Assembly (NCBI GenBank): GCA_029204225.1
Contig: CM055099.1
Coordinates: forward strand, 65,501,852 to 65,565,851
DNA length: 64,000 nucleotides
Source: Diphasiastrum complanatum
Lineage: Eukaryota > Streptophyta > Lycopodiopsida > Lycopodiales > Lycopodiaceae
Direction: 5' to 3'
The first letter of the stretch is position 1. Every line of letters starts with the position of its first letter. Both the position numbers and the translations under genes were made by a program. Below the pieces are notes generated by a model. The model did not search any database, was not told the DNA's origin, and saw only the letters and a program-made list of their open reading frames with translations. This document shows, one piece after another, positions 1 to 60,116 of the stretch.

Positions 1-922
1 TTATTTCCTGCCAGGTGTTAGGGTTTAGGGTAGGATTGCTACCAAAGGCATGCATAGAATTGCCAATTCTTTGAGCAAGAGGCCTCAAAATCTCTCTGGG
101 CTAAAATTTGCTGAAATCATATAACGATCTACTCAGATAGTAATCCTATGCAACTGTTGACATGTAAGCAGAGTACAGGCTTTGATTCTTCTTCATTCAA
201 TACACAACACACCTTATCCTCTTAGAAATATAGTACTGGTTGACATCTAAGGCATAGTACTGGTGCATACTCAAGCATGCATATTTGAAAGGTGTTCTAC
301 CATACCTCATATGAGAGTTTCCAAGTCACTTCTACAAAATCTTTTCAGTAAAGACCTTCCTTGTACTAGCTTATGTGGAAAATTGAATCATGTTATTATA
401 ACTGACATGACAGCCAACAGGCTGGGTAAGGACTAATTCTCTTGATTACATTGATCACATAAGCTCACATGCATTGCTAAATTGGCTTCTCAAGCTGTAA
501 AGAGAATGACTATTCCAAGAAATTTCAAGAGCACCATATTGAAATCGGTACATACATTCAATGACTGAAGCATTTCTACTCAGCGTAACAATGTACCGTT
601 GGGTGTTCACTGAATGCCGTTGTGACTTTGTAGCTACAGAATTTGTCACTTCCCTGTGGTACTGTGCAGAGAAATTTCTTGAAAGAGCAGATAGTCAGAA
701 TGTAAGCGGCTCAGCATCATTAATGTAAATTCATGCCCTTTTTTAAAAATCGACCAAATATGACGCACTAACAAATATAGTAAAGGTAATATATACTTCC
801 AGAAACTTTCTGAAAGTGCTACTTACATCTACTTCAAAGAATCATAACACAGCTTCCACACTTGTTTATGCAATTTGTTAGTGGAGCCCTCAGCCAATAC
901 AACCCAGCCTTGCCTATTTAAT
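1..922. other. Region 3' of the CDC14 coding sequence
   Basis: AT-rich DNA with no recognisable coding or repeat feature beyond two TTAGGG-like units near position 20-35. It is probably 3' UTR and downstream sequence of the minus-strand gene. Confidence 0.4.
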
Positions 923-49605
<48,683 letters not shown>

Positions 49606-50246
49606 CTAAGTTATGTGAGTGAAAAGCATCAGAAAGTGCCAATGAATACACAAATACTCAAAAGAAAAAACATAACTGGTTATAGAGACCTGTCACTTTT
49701 GTTATGGTGCAGCAGCACTTCAGGTTAATAACTTCATGCTCCAATATTGATAGTATGTTTTAGAACAGAAACAGATAAAACTGGTGGAATGGTCACAGTG
49801 TCTGGAAAAAATAGGACCCCAGAAAATATCCTACGCATTTATCAGGAGCCCTGATAGTTACTACCGTGGAATGTTAATGTAGAAAGTTAATGGGCAGCAT
49901 AAACTGTAGATTGGATGAGATTCGAATTTTTGAAATGTCTCTAAAGAAGGATGCACAAGTGCTATGTACCATACTGGTACGGCCATACTGGTACGCCCTT
50001 AAAGGACGGCCTCGCAAGGGGCAAGATGCAGGTATGACGTTATCGACATGATTTAGTGCCACGCATCAACATCCTAGGTGGTCACATGTCACCGGCGGGA
50101 CCATGCTTGATGGGACCCACCAAAGTTACATCGAATCGCGGTTCGAACCGTGCATCGAATCGTTCGGGGCCGGTTCGAACCGTGGGCTCGTTCGAACCGG
50201 CCTCTGCTGGAAAAGCCCGTGGACGGCCAGAACCGCACGCACACCT
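49606..50246. other. Intronic or upstream DNA with palindrome clusters
   Basis: Mostly AT-rich. At 49967-50000 gtaccatactggtacggcc-type near-palindromes occur, and at 50128-50205 an iterated ggttcgaaccg palindrome. No exon could be supported here. Confidence 0.5.
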
Positions 50247-50428
50247 GAGAGAAAGAAAGAAAGAAAGAAAGATCTTTATTAATGTCCATGGAATACCCTA
50301 AGGTACATAGGACTGAAAAAAAGGTACATGTCAAGTGTGCCCGGTGGGAGCGTGAAAGCTCAACCGCCTAAAAGAAACAAGATTACAATAAAACAGGAAA
50401 TAGTGCTATGCACAAGGAGAGTCAAGCA

Positions 50429-53400
50429 TCATAGATGTCTCTCTGCCTTGAAAAAATGATGTAAAGTATGCTGTGGCACTGTCTCTGTGTGAGCTGCGTC
50501 TCTCTGTCGTCGAGTAGATGATCGGTGGTGTCTACGATGTCGTGAAGTTGCAGGCTGTGGCCTGCGGGCTGGCTGTCTCTTTGGTCGACGACAATGTCTC
50601 TGCCGTCGATGTATGGTGGCATCTGGAATCTCAGCCTCTCCATCAGAGTCACTACTCTCCTGCCTCTGTCTCCGACGGGATAGACACTCCTGTATGCTCA
50701 GCTGTATCAGGGGGGAGGTGTCAGCGTCAAGACTCGCCATACGCAGGTCTATCATCTCCCGGATCATCAACGCAACACATCTGGAGTCCTCATACGATAT
50801 CAAGGCAAAGAGTGCAAGTGGATGGTCTCGAAACAAGCAGTAGTATCTCCCTCGAATCTCATAGTAAGCTGGGCATCTGAAGAGAAAATGAAACTCATCC
50901 TCTATATCATTAGGTCACACATACTACAAATTCGCGCGTCTCTCGGGATGCCCCTGTATCTACCAGTCTCAATGGCTAACTGGTGAGAGGAAACCCGGAA
51001 CTGACCCATCACTATCCGCAGTCTGTGTGAGATACTGTCTACTAGGTATCTGGGTACAATGGGATACCCAGCAAGATCCCGAGATAGTTGGTAGATCCGT
51101 AATGTGAATACTCAATGTGGAGAGGAGATGACAGGCTTGGGAATACCACGAGAAGGAGTGCCCCTCAGAGTGTAGGTGCTGGGAGGATGACAGAGCTGCT
51201 GCAGCATAGTGTGTGCCTCTACCCTGGAGATCCTCTAGGCGCTGTATGAATGTGACAATATGGAACAGTGCCTCTATCTGAATAGGGGGGACGACAAACT
51301 CTGCCAATATAATATGATGTGGGATAGAGGGCTTAGCCCGTATCATCTGAGAGAGCATATGAATCTGAAGTCGTGAGATGCGCCCACTCGGTAGCCGTCA
51401 AGCCAGTACTCCATGTCTCTGATGCATATGTCAAAGAGTCGGCACTTACTAGTCGCATCTCTAACATGTGAGCTGAAACATAATCTCTCCAACTCTACCA
51501 ATGATGCATAACCCTTCCGTAGTCGGGAAAATGCCTCATGTCGCATGCTGAAAGTGGGACCAAAAAATACCGCCCCTAGGTATGTGTAGGAGTCAACTAC
51601 CTCAAGTGGATGCTCCTCCCATAAAAGCACCTGTCGCATCATGAAGGATCTAGAGGTGTTAAATACCATAACCTTGGTTTTGGCTACATTCACTGATAAT
51701 CCCCACTGAGTACAAAAAGAGTGAAGCGCGTCAAGATGCCGCTGCAAACCTTCCCTCGTCCTCGAAAGCAAAACCACATCATCAGCATATAATAGGATAG
51801 CGATGACGAGGGCACCCAATGTGCATCCCTCACCTCCCTCTGTCTGTATAACCTGCTCAAGCTCGTCTATATATAAACCAAAGAGTGTAGGAGAGAGAGG
51901 ACATCCCTGCTTAACCCCAATGGTACTCTCTATCTCTGGTGATACAACTCCTGATACTCGGATACGACCAATAACTTGTCTGTACAATGCCACAACTGCC
52001 TGTATGATATCCTCTTGGAGGCCACAGTCCCGAAGTCTCTGTATCAGTAGATGTCGAGGCACAGAGTCAAAGGCCTTGCGGAAATCCACAAAGCAGCAAT
52101 ATACACGCTCTCTCCTGGCCTTAGCTTCCTCAATGATGGATCTCAGGGTGAAAATATGATCTGATGTGGTATATCCTAGTCTGAAACCTGCCTGACCTAT
52201 GGCATGCAGTGCTCGGGTATCCATCTCTGTACTGATCTCTGACTGAAGAATAGAACCATAAACCTTGGCAAAGAGGTGACTGATCATGATGGTACGATAG
52301 TTGTCGGCTTTCATGGGATCACCGCCTGTATGGATAGGATGGATAAGGTTTGTGGACCAGGGTGAGGGGAAACCAGATGTGATAGAGCGATTAAAGAGGA
52401 GAGAGAGGAAGGGTGAGAGAATGTTAGCAGCTTGCTTCAAAAGTTCAGCTTCTAGATCATCAATATCCTTGGCCTTATGTAGATTTAATCGGTCAATGGC
52501 CTCTTCTACTATGGCTGGAGAGAATATATCAGAAGTACATGTGTAGGGATGTGTAGGAAATGGAGGGGTGTCAAGAACAGTGTACAACGATGTGGCATAG
52601 GTTACCCATGTGCTAATATCTGTGATCTGGTGGAGGTGCCCGTGAGAGGAATTTTTGCCAAAATGATTGCGACGAGGAGCTAAAGAGAAGGTCCATCATC
52701 TTCTTCCCCTGGCCGATTTCGTAAGTAATTGTCTTTTTTTGGGTGGTTCTACGGTATACACAGGATAAGTCCTTTACCATATGGGGAAAGTGGCAGCGTG
52801 CGTAAATCAAGTCCAGATGAAGTTGGTTACACTCGTGGTCATACCAAGGGTTGTGTTGTCGATTATGTCGTAAGTGCTTGGGCCGTGGAGATGGGAAAGC
52901 AAGGGATGCAGCGATATGCAAGGTCCGGACAAGAAAAAGAGACTGGTCCGTCAAAGTATCGTCGTAAGGGAAATGAGTCAGGAGGTCAGATAATGCTTCC
53001 CTGTACCTTGGGGTGTTTTGAGGATGATAGCGGTACACTGTTTTGTTGCCAGGAGTTAGGGTATTAGTACATGGGGTGTGAAGAAGGCCAATAGAGAGAG
53101 AGAGGTATGAGTGGTCAGACAAAGTGGTACGGTGAACCAGGAAAGATGAAATGTAGGGGAGGAGAGACGACAATCCCATGAAATAGTCAACAACACTACT
53201 CCCTCCACTGTGTGGAAAACAAGTAAAGTCACCTGAATCAGGCCGCTGCAATAAGCCATTATAAATGGCCAATCCATGAGCCTCGCCCAACTGAAGCATC
53301 TGCTCTCCGTATGCAGTAACTGGACCCTCTGCATCTGCTGATCGTCGCCGGAGGCCAAGATCATCCCAGTCTAAAGCATGTATCCGCTGTGGATCATCCT

Positions 53401-53902
53401 CTGCTCTATGGAACTCTGTCTGCCTGGACCCAGTCCTAGCATTAAAGTCGCCAGCTAATAGAACATAATCCCGCTCCTCATATCGGATAATGTCTGAAGA
53501 GATATCCATGTAAGGTGACTCCTCATCTGCTGTGAAAACTGAGGTGTCTGGTGGAAAATAACAAATGGCCAGAAAGAGGTCACGGGTCAATCCCATCAAA
53601 GTCCGGTCCACCCGAATCCAAATATAGCGAGCTCGCTCATCTGTATGCACCAACTCGACCCAAGGCCAAATGAAGTCGCGGACTAAGCAGGCCACCCCAC
53701 CAGAACCCCGATCTGTCAATGCTCTCGTCGACCGTCGATGTGCAGAGTACCAGCAAAAACCCGCAACAATAGGTAGACCTCTTTCCGGACTCTCATGTGT
53801 CTCTGTGAATAGGAAGAGATCACCCTCCGCACAAAAGTCTCTAAAATCACCGGCAGTAGCCGAGGAGTGAATGCCATTGCAGTTCCATAGCCTCAACCGC
53901 AA
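50429..53902 (-). pseudogene. LINE copy 5 ORF2: endonuclease, reverse transcriptase, finger, PCNA boxes
   Basis: From the Met at 53902 the APE-type endonuclease shows WNCNGIHSS, FTETHESPE, GSGGVACLVRD, VLLAGDFNARTGSRQTEFH, VVDYFMG and TTLSDHSYLSL, all the expected catalytic residues. A one-base shift near 52630 leads to RT (52587-51343): PFLSLLFNRSITSGFP, NYRTIMISHLFAKVYG, FRLGYTTSDHIFTLRSIIEE, CFVDFRKAFDSVPRHLL, GVKQGCPLSPTLFGLY, AILLYADDVVLLS. A second shift near 51360 leads to RAKPSIPHHIILAEFVVPP. Further shifts lead to the C-terminal frame 50836-50429, with QLSIQECL (50681-50704), a long Arg/His-rich linker, and QHTLHHFF (50450-50473) six residues from the stop. Confidence 0.88.
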
Positions 53903-53977
53903 TGCTCGAGGAGGAACCCCCGAACCGCTTAGTCCGAGGGGCCTTAATCCCTAATTGACAGAATTCAGAGGATCAAT

Positions 53978-54918
53978 CTATCGAGCCTTGCCATCCCGAT
54001 AAATTACCCTCTTCCTCAAAGTTTTTGCCTCAATAAATGCTTTTTTCCGATCCACAACTTGCATGGGAATGAGATCATCATCCATAAACATAAGTGTACC
54101 TCTAAGCTTGATCCGCAGAGCTGCCCGTCTCTCTTCCAGATTCGTGAAGCGAACTATGAGTGTAGAGGGGTCTCTGTTGGTTCTCCAAGCTCTATCCAAC
54201 CCTTCGGAGTGATGGGAGAGTGTGCTTGAGAGAAAGCTGGCTGCTTCAGTCATTGGATCGTTGGTGTCTTCAACTCCAAGGACCCTAATATTCAGACTTT
54301 GTATTCTCGCATTCGCTCTTCGGATATGGTGGCCGAAATGACTCGGTTGAAGGATGGTGTATCCTCCCTAACATCCTCCTTGAATAGAGAAGCCCACCAT
54401 TTTGTCTCAGCCTTATGTTGCTCTATCTTCTCTTCCAACTCTTGAATCTTAGTAGGTTCTCCTTGGTTACTTATTGCTGCCTCCAAAGAAGTAATCCGGG
54501 CTAACATGATTTCTCGTTCAGCGGCCATAGTGTGAAAGACCGTTTGAAGCTGTCCCATTTCTTTCCGTAGAGAGGTGGATTCGTTCTTGATTTGCTCGAT
54601 GTAGGAGAAAATGTATTGCTCGAATGACTTGGCAGGTGTATAGATCTTAGGTATCAAGAAAGAGGAGTGAGCAGGTGGATGGCAAGGAGTATGGACTGTA
54701 GGCAACACTGTCTCATCTTTCATACCGCATATGATTCCATCTGTAACCACAGCAGTGCCATCACGAGATCTCTGAGCAACATTGATAGCATTGGCATACT
54801 GATTGGAAACAAGAGTGAATGCCTCTGAAGCGCTGGTGGACAGCGAGAGAGGGACTTTGGTATCATTGGAATCTGAAGCGCTGGTGGACAGAGGAGGAGC
54901 TGTAGCGCTAGGAGACAA
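53978..54918 (-). pseudogene. LINE copy 5 ORF1
   Basis: Ser/Pro-rich N-terminus, then a coiled coil (about residues 105-180: FSYIEQIKNESTSLRKEMGQ, LEAAISNQ, IQELEEKIEQHKAE). After a frameshift near 54290 comes the RNA-binding domain SLNIRVLGVEDTNDP, STLIVRFTNLEERRAALRIK, LMFMDDDL, then KTLRKRVIYRDGKAR. It presumably binds the LINE RNA as a trimer, as in other L1/CR1 ORF1 proteins (family knowledge). One frameshift is the only visible damage. Confidence 0.82.
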
Positions 54919-55288
54919 CGGATCTGCATCGATGCTGGAGCCGGATGCAGCGCTGGAGCTGGTTTCATCAGTGGAGCTGGTGGAGTGATGGAGCTGGTTT
55001 CATCAGTGGAGATCCGCGGTGGAGAGATCTGGCCAGCTAGCGATGGTGCAGAGACCCGCGATATCTGGCTGGTTAGCGATGTGTCAACCGTGGAGACCCG
55101 CGATGGAGGCTCCTGATCTGTGGAGACCCGCGATACCTGGCCACTTAGCAAATCTGTAGAGACCCGCGATGGCGGCTCCTGGCTGCTCAGCGATGGTGAA
55201 GGAACCATCTGGCCACGAGTAGAAGTCCGTAGGAGCGTGGGCCATAGACAAGGACCACTCCTACTGCAGCGCCCTCGCCATCTCCTCG

Positions 55289-55290
<2 letters not shown>

Positions 55291-55346
<56 letters not shown>
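55291..55346 (-). repeat. (CT)28 tract at the 5' edge of LINE copy 5
   Basis: Read on the minus strand, (CT)n immediately precedes the LINE 5' UTR. The sequence upstream of it (55347-55450) is not a LINE 3' end, so here the target seems to have been an ordinary CT microsatellite. Confidence 0.9.
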
Positions 55347-55349
<3 letters not shown>

Positions 55350-55522
55350 ATTTGCCATTGGAGTCTTGGACTCTTGGAGGAGATAGCTATTAGCATTGGA
55401 GCAAAAACATTTGCCATGGTTTCATTGAGGGTTTAGGGTGTTTAAGCATTTGTGTTTTGAAATTTGTGCAATGTGCAAACATGATACATCAATGTGCATT
55501 TCAAGATCAATGATTGTGTATT

Positions 55523-56221
55523 TGATGGAATGTGGATGGTATTCAGGGTCGGGAGTGAGCTTGGATAGCTCGAATACCAATGACTGGAAACTATCGTTCC
55601 GGAGATGAAGGCTGCGGTCTAATTCTCTTCCAAACCCCAGATCACTTCAATTAATCTGTTGTAAAAAAAAATTAAACCTGTAAACAGCAGACAATGTTGA
55701 GTAGAACAACAGCGAAAAGATATCTACTGCTAGCATGCATTCCAATATTGCAGATCATACACATTACAAAACAGAGCATTGCGAAAATCGCTTCTATTGT
55801 CAGAACTGAATTTACAATATTTTCTTGAGCGCTGTCTGTTTCCCAGATCAGCGCATTGGCGCCGGAGAGATGTTCTCTCTCACGAATAATATGACTAGCT
55901 ACTGCTAATTTGTAAACTCACTCTCCAGCTATCTCAAACCTTTTACAGTTCTGTATGTGTGACAGTATCAGTCTGTATCTGTGATCTATGTTTTCTGTAT
56001 CTTTCGTTGATCCTTTTATGTGATCAATCCAGGGAACTGATTAAGTTAAAGCTCTAATCAAAAGAGATGCATTAGGCTTAATCAAAATTGATTCTAGATT
56101 CCGGTCACTGTCCTCCGTGCATCAACCGCTTTCTACCCGTTACTTCACGTTGTAGACCTTCGCATTTTGCTAAAAGACACCTTCGCGATTTCAAGGGCAC
56201 CTTAGTATTTTCTGGAAGGCA
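55523..56221 (-). repeat. 3' LTR of the Copia element
   Basis: About 699 bp. It shares tgatggaatgtggatggtatt...aagggcacctt with the 5' LTR and lacks the 39-bp segment present at about 60206-60245. Confidence 0.85.
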
Positions 56222-57156
56222 TTTGTACATGAGTGATCCGATCAGCCTCCTGTAGGGCACGTTCTGCCTGGCTTCCTGCTCTTCTGCATTCTGCGGACAG
56301 TCATGCTTCGTCACAATCGTTCCAGCTACCATCAGCGTATTAGCTCCCTTGAAAATCATTTGAAGTCTGTCATTTGAAAATCATCAATGATTTTCTGGAT
56401 GTATCTTGACTGGTGAAGATACAGCTTCCCTTCGTCAAGATCTCTGTCAATCTGAATCCTAGGTAGCATCTTGCTTCCCCTAGGTCTGATATTTCAAAAT
56501 GCTGAGAAATATCCTGCTTCACCTGAGCAATCAGGTTGTCGCTTCTGGACAGAATCAAAGTGTCATCAACGTAGACAGCAATGATCATGATTTCTCCATC
56601 TGTGACCTTTGTATAGACATTGTAGTCGGCCATCAATGGTTGAAATCCTAAGGATCTGAGGGTGTGATCTTTCTTCTTATACCACTACTTGGTAGGCTGC
56701 TTCAGTCCGTATATGCTTCTTTGCATTCGGCAGGCGTAGTTGGCAAAGCGTGAGCAGATGAATCCTGGTGGTTGGTCCATGTAGACCACTTCATTCAACT
56801 CGCCATGTAAGAAGGCGGTCTTTTCATCAACTATGTGGATCTTGAGACTGTGTGCTGCTGCATATGCAAAATAGTAGGCGTAAGGACGAATGCTTTACGA
56901 CTGGAGAAAAGGTTTCAGTATATTCAACACCATACTTCTGAGAGAAACCGCTTGCTACCAATCTGGCCTTGTACTTTGATACGTTGCCATCAGGTCCATA
57001 CTTGTATTTGAAAACCCACTTGCACTTGACAGTCTTCCTGTCTGCTGGTAATGGCTCCAGATTCCAGACTTTGTTCTGCTCCATGGAATTCATCTCGTCT
57101 TCCATTGCTTTAATCCACTTGTCCATATCTGGACAGTTAATAGCTTCCTCATACAT
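56222..57156 (-). pseudogene. Copia reverse transcriptase (broken)
   Basis: The frame 57156-56827 gives WIKAMEDEMNSMEQNKVWNL, KCKWVFKYKYGPDGNVSKYK, ARLVASGFSQKYGVEYTETF and SPVV. After shifts, IIAVYVDDTLILSRSDN (active site, about 56580-56530) and LGEARCYLGFRL appear in the frame 56636-56370, and VPYRRLIGSLMY precedes the LTR. The middle (56640-56825) is in shifted frames. Confidence 0.88.
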
Positions 57157-57533
57157 TTGAGGTTCTCCACCAAATCCACAGAATTCTTCTGTTCCATAAG
57201 ATGAGCTGTCAGGGATGAATCTGACAGGTGCACTTCTTTCTCTCGTGGATCTTCTTGGAGAGTTTGCAGTCAGATCGATGGCCTTGCCTGCACGTCTTGT
57301 TGCTCGTCGTCTGAATAGTCACTCTGTCCATCTGGAATTTAAACATCTTCTTCCGGATGCTCAGGGTCCGCTCCCTCCGTTGATGTTGGCAGGTCATAGT
57401 AGCCTCTGGTCAAGATTTCGTAGCCGACTGGATCTCCGTCAGCCATTGTCTTTGACTTCTTCAGCAAATTGAATCATATTGTAGCCGCTAAAGCCATCTA
57501 AGAAGGAGTAGGCCTCATCTCCTGCGAGATTTT

Positions 57534-58469
57534 CTAAGATGGATTCTCCGAAAGGTAATGGAAAATGATCATGTTCTGTGACGGCATTAAGCTTCTTAAA
57601 ATCGACACAGATCTGACGTCTCTAACAGTTTTGATCTGTCTGTTGTCAGGCATGTAGATCCTGTAGTATGATGAATGAACATCATATCCTATGAGGAATC
57701 CCTGCTCCACCTTTTCATCCAGCTTCTTTCTTTTTTGATCTGGAATGTGGGCATATGCGACGCATCCAAAAATGCGCACATGTGTCAGACTTGATTTGTT
57801 GCCCCACCAAATCTCGTGTGGCATGGTATGTGCAACACTAGATCTACCTGTCCTGTTCTGCAGGTAGTTGGCCGCAACTACTGCTTCAGCCCATAAAAAT
57901 TTTGATGCCTCTGAATAGGCCATCATGGATCTCGCGGCTTCCATGAGAGTCCGATTTTTCCTCTCTACCACACCATTGTGCTGTGGTGTGTAGGTTGCAG
58001 TCTTGAAGTGAAGTATGCCTTTGCTGGTGCAAAACTCTGCAAAGCGTTTGGAGACGTATTCTCCTCCTCTGTCCGTTCTCAGCTGCTTCACCTTCTTGTC
58101 AGTCCATTTCTCAGCCCAATTCACGAACTCTATGAATTTGTCCAGGGCCTTTGACTTGTTGTGGATAAAGTACACGGCTGCAAACTTGCTGAAGTCATCG
58201 ATAAAGGTGATGTAGTACTTTGAACCTCCCAGGGAGACCACATCAAATGGTCCACATATGTTAGAGTGTACCAGTTCCAGGAGTTCTTTCGTTTTGAAAG
58301 AGTCCTTTGTGAATGGCATACGTGACATCTTGACTTTGTTATAGGCATCGCAGGACTCCAAACATGCTGCATCTTTGATATTGACTCCAGTGAATGCTCC
58401 ACATCGGCTAGCACTGTATAGAGCAACTGTATTCATGTGATACAGTCTCCTGTGCCATACAATATCCAT
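57534..58469 (-). pseudogene. Copia integrase core
   Basis: WHRRLYHMN (pre-integrase histidines), ITFIDDFSKFAAVYFI (first Asp region), LRTDRGGEYVSKRF (second Asp), YTPQHNGVVERKNRTLMEAA (Glu), and RIFGCVAYAHIPDQKRKKLD typical of the Copia integrase C-terminal side. The 311-codon frame is open but cut off from gag and RT by shifts. Confidence 0.93.
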
Positions 58470-58496
58470 CGATTCGTTGATTTGGTGAGCTTGCTC

Positions 58497-58805
58497 TTAA
58501 CGTACTCGAATCCTAAGGTGATACAGGTTCCCCTTTCGCTTTCCTGTGGTGACAAGCTGAGTGGTTGCAGATTCAACCACTTCGCAGGTATCGCCTTCAA
58601 AGGTGATTGTTAGTCCTGCATCTACCATCTTAGCAACAAAGAGTAGGTCCTTCTGAAGAGTGGGCACATATAGAGTGTCATCGAGCCTTCTGTCTCTTCC
58701 TTTGGTGCTTAACCATAGCGCTCCAGTTCTGCTGACTTTGTGTCTGGAATGATCTCCCAAGATTATATATCTGGAAGATTCTGATTCTTGATAATTAGTG
58801 ATCAT
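58497..58805 (-). pseudogene. Copia protease-to-integrase linker fragment
   Basis: DTLYVPTLQKDLLFVAKMVD and LTITFEGDTCEVVESAT match the conserved LxDVLYVPxLxKNLLSV region downstream of the protease active site. The DTGAS motif itself is not in frame. Confidence 0.8.
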
Positions 58806-59204
58806 GTGTCTTGTTGATAAGGAAGATTGTCAAGGACATGACTACAACGCATGAAAAATCCTTCTCACAAGTTCAAGTATGGCACCTATACCACACTAAT
58901 ACGTTATTTACAAGTCTTATACTTTAGGGTTTTATATTTTTAGGATATATTAATATCAGAAGAAAACATGATACAGAAGTATGGAGAAAAATTAGGGTAT
59001 ATCCCCATGGTCAATGAATGAGTAAATCTGCATTTGTTACATAGGAAACTCGTGGCCAAAATGTGTATCTGAAGTTGATGTCGCACAGACATCAATACAC
59101 AAGTAAGCTGCTGGGTTCTTGTCGTTGTTGGCTCTGTCTTCGGCCATCTTGGAGGACTCGGGTTCCTTCACGTAGGATGAGCTATTGTCGCTCTCCCGTC
59201 TGCT

Positions 59205-59960
59205 CTAAGCTTTCTTGTTTCTGAGATTTTGGTAGCAGTCAACAGCTGCGTGACCTTTCTTGTGACAATGGATGCACTCTATCTTTGGATTGAGCCAGCA
59301 CTTATCAACAATGTGGCCTTCTCGCGTGCATCTCGTGCAGATCTTCTTTTCCCCATGTTGTTGTCTCGGCTTATTTCTGCTCTTCCGTTTGCCTTCTTTG
59401 GCTCCCTCTGACTGCTGCTTTCGATCTTGTCTTTGGTTTGACTCCCTCTTGGGCTTGAAATTCTTCTTCTGCTTCTCTTTGTTGCTGTAGAGAGCTTGAT
59501 CAAAGTTATCCTTGTCATCAAGGTCCTCACGGGCTTCCACCTCTTCTCTGATCTCGATCACAGCCTTCTCAAGGGTCATCTGTGGATCAAGCAATGTTCG
59601 GGTCGTCTGAAACGATCTTGGTAGAGCTCGCAGCAGGTATGTGAGCTGCTTCTCTGCTGAGACTGCATTCTCTGTTCCGGAATTGTGTAGCAAAAGGAAC
59701 AGGTCCTTCATTCTTCTGATGAAGGAGGTGAGGTCTTTACCATCCCATCTCAGATTGGTCAGCTGATCTTCAAGAAGCATAATTTGGCTTCGTAACTTCG
59801 TTTGAAATCTGGTCAGCAAAGTATCCCACATTTCTCTCGCATTGGAGAGTGTGGCTAGATGAAGTGTCAAGTTGTCTTCGATGGAGGAAGATAGGACGGC
59901 TATTGCCTTGTCGTTTCTTTCTCTCCATTCTCGTAGCTCTTTGCCAGTGGTTGTGGGCAT
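59205..59960 (-). pseudogene. Copia gag with two zinc knuckles
   Basis: Reads EDNLTLHLATLSNAREMWDT, LLTRFQTKLRSQIMLLEDQL, the UBN2-type gag pattern, and ends with CTRCTREGHIVDKC and CIHCHKKGHAAVDC. A frameshift near 60050 separates it from its N-terminal part (NFLAWKVKTSLILKGEGL), which starts next to the primer site. Confidence 0.9.
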
Positions 59961-60103
59961 CTCTTCTGTGCCATCAACCCACGGTCGTAGACCTTCTCCT
60001 TTCAGAATGAGAGAAGTCTTAACCTTCCATGCTAGGAAGTTTGATCCTGTTGCTAATGGATGCCATAGCCAGATCAGGTTCTACGAACTTGAACTCGACG
60101 TTA

Positions 60104-60115
60104 GCTCTGATACCA
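60104..60115 (-). other. Copia primer-binding site
   Basis: On the minus strand tggtatcagagc, one base from the end of the 5' LTR. Confidence 0.9.
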
Positions 60116-60116
60116 C

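Larger units (their letters stand above)
50247..55346 (-). mobile_element. LINE copy 5, near full length (5.1 kb)
   Basis: In minus direction it begins just inside a (CT)n tract (55291-55346) with a 5' UTR of iterated ATCGCGGGTCTC-type motifs. ORF1 follows (54918-53978) and then ORF2 (53902-50429) with endonuclease, RT, C-terminal finger region and PCNA boxes. The end carries the hairpin gtacc-ttag-ggtat (50293-50306), attaataaagatc and a (TTTC)n/TCTC tail (50247-50271). Only a few frameshifts break it. It is the best reference copy of the family here. No target duplication can be read because both edges are CT-type repeats. Confidence 0.9.

Noticed and set aside
10-40. Telomere repeat at the window start
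   Set aside because: Only two TTTAGGG-like units, too few for a telomere or an interstitial array.
49689-49722. Possible CDC14 exon upstream of exon a (VLLHHNKSD, GTCTCT donor, correct phase)
   Set aside because: The phase fits, but a stop lies just upstream, the acceptor is unconvincing and similarity to the family is weak.
50128-50205. tRNA-like T-arm (ggttcgaacc resembles a B box)
   Set aside because: No A box, acceptor stem or cloverleaf could be formed; the word is a simple palindrome repeated several times.
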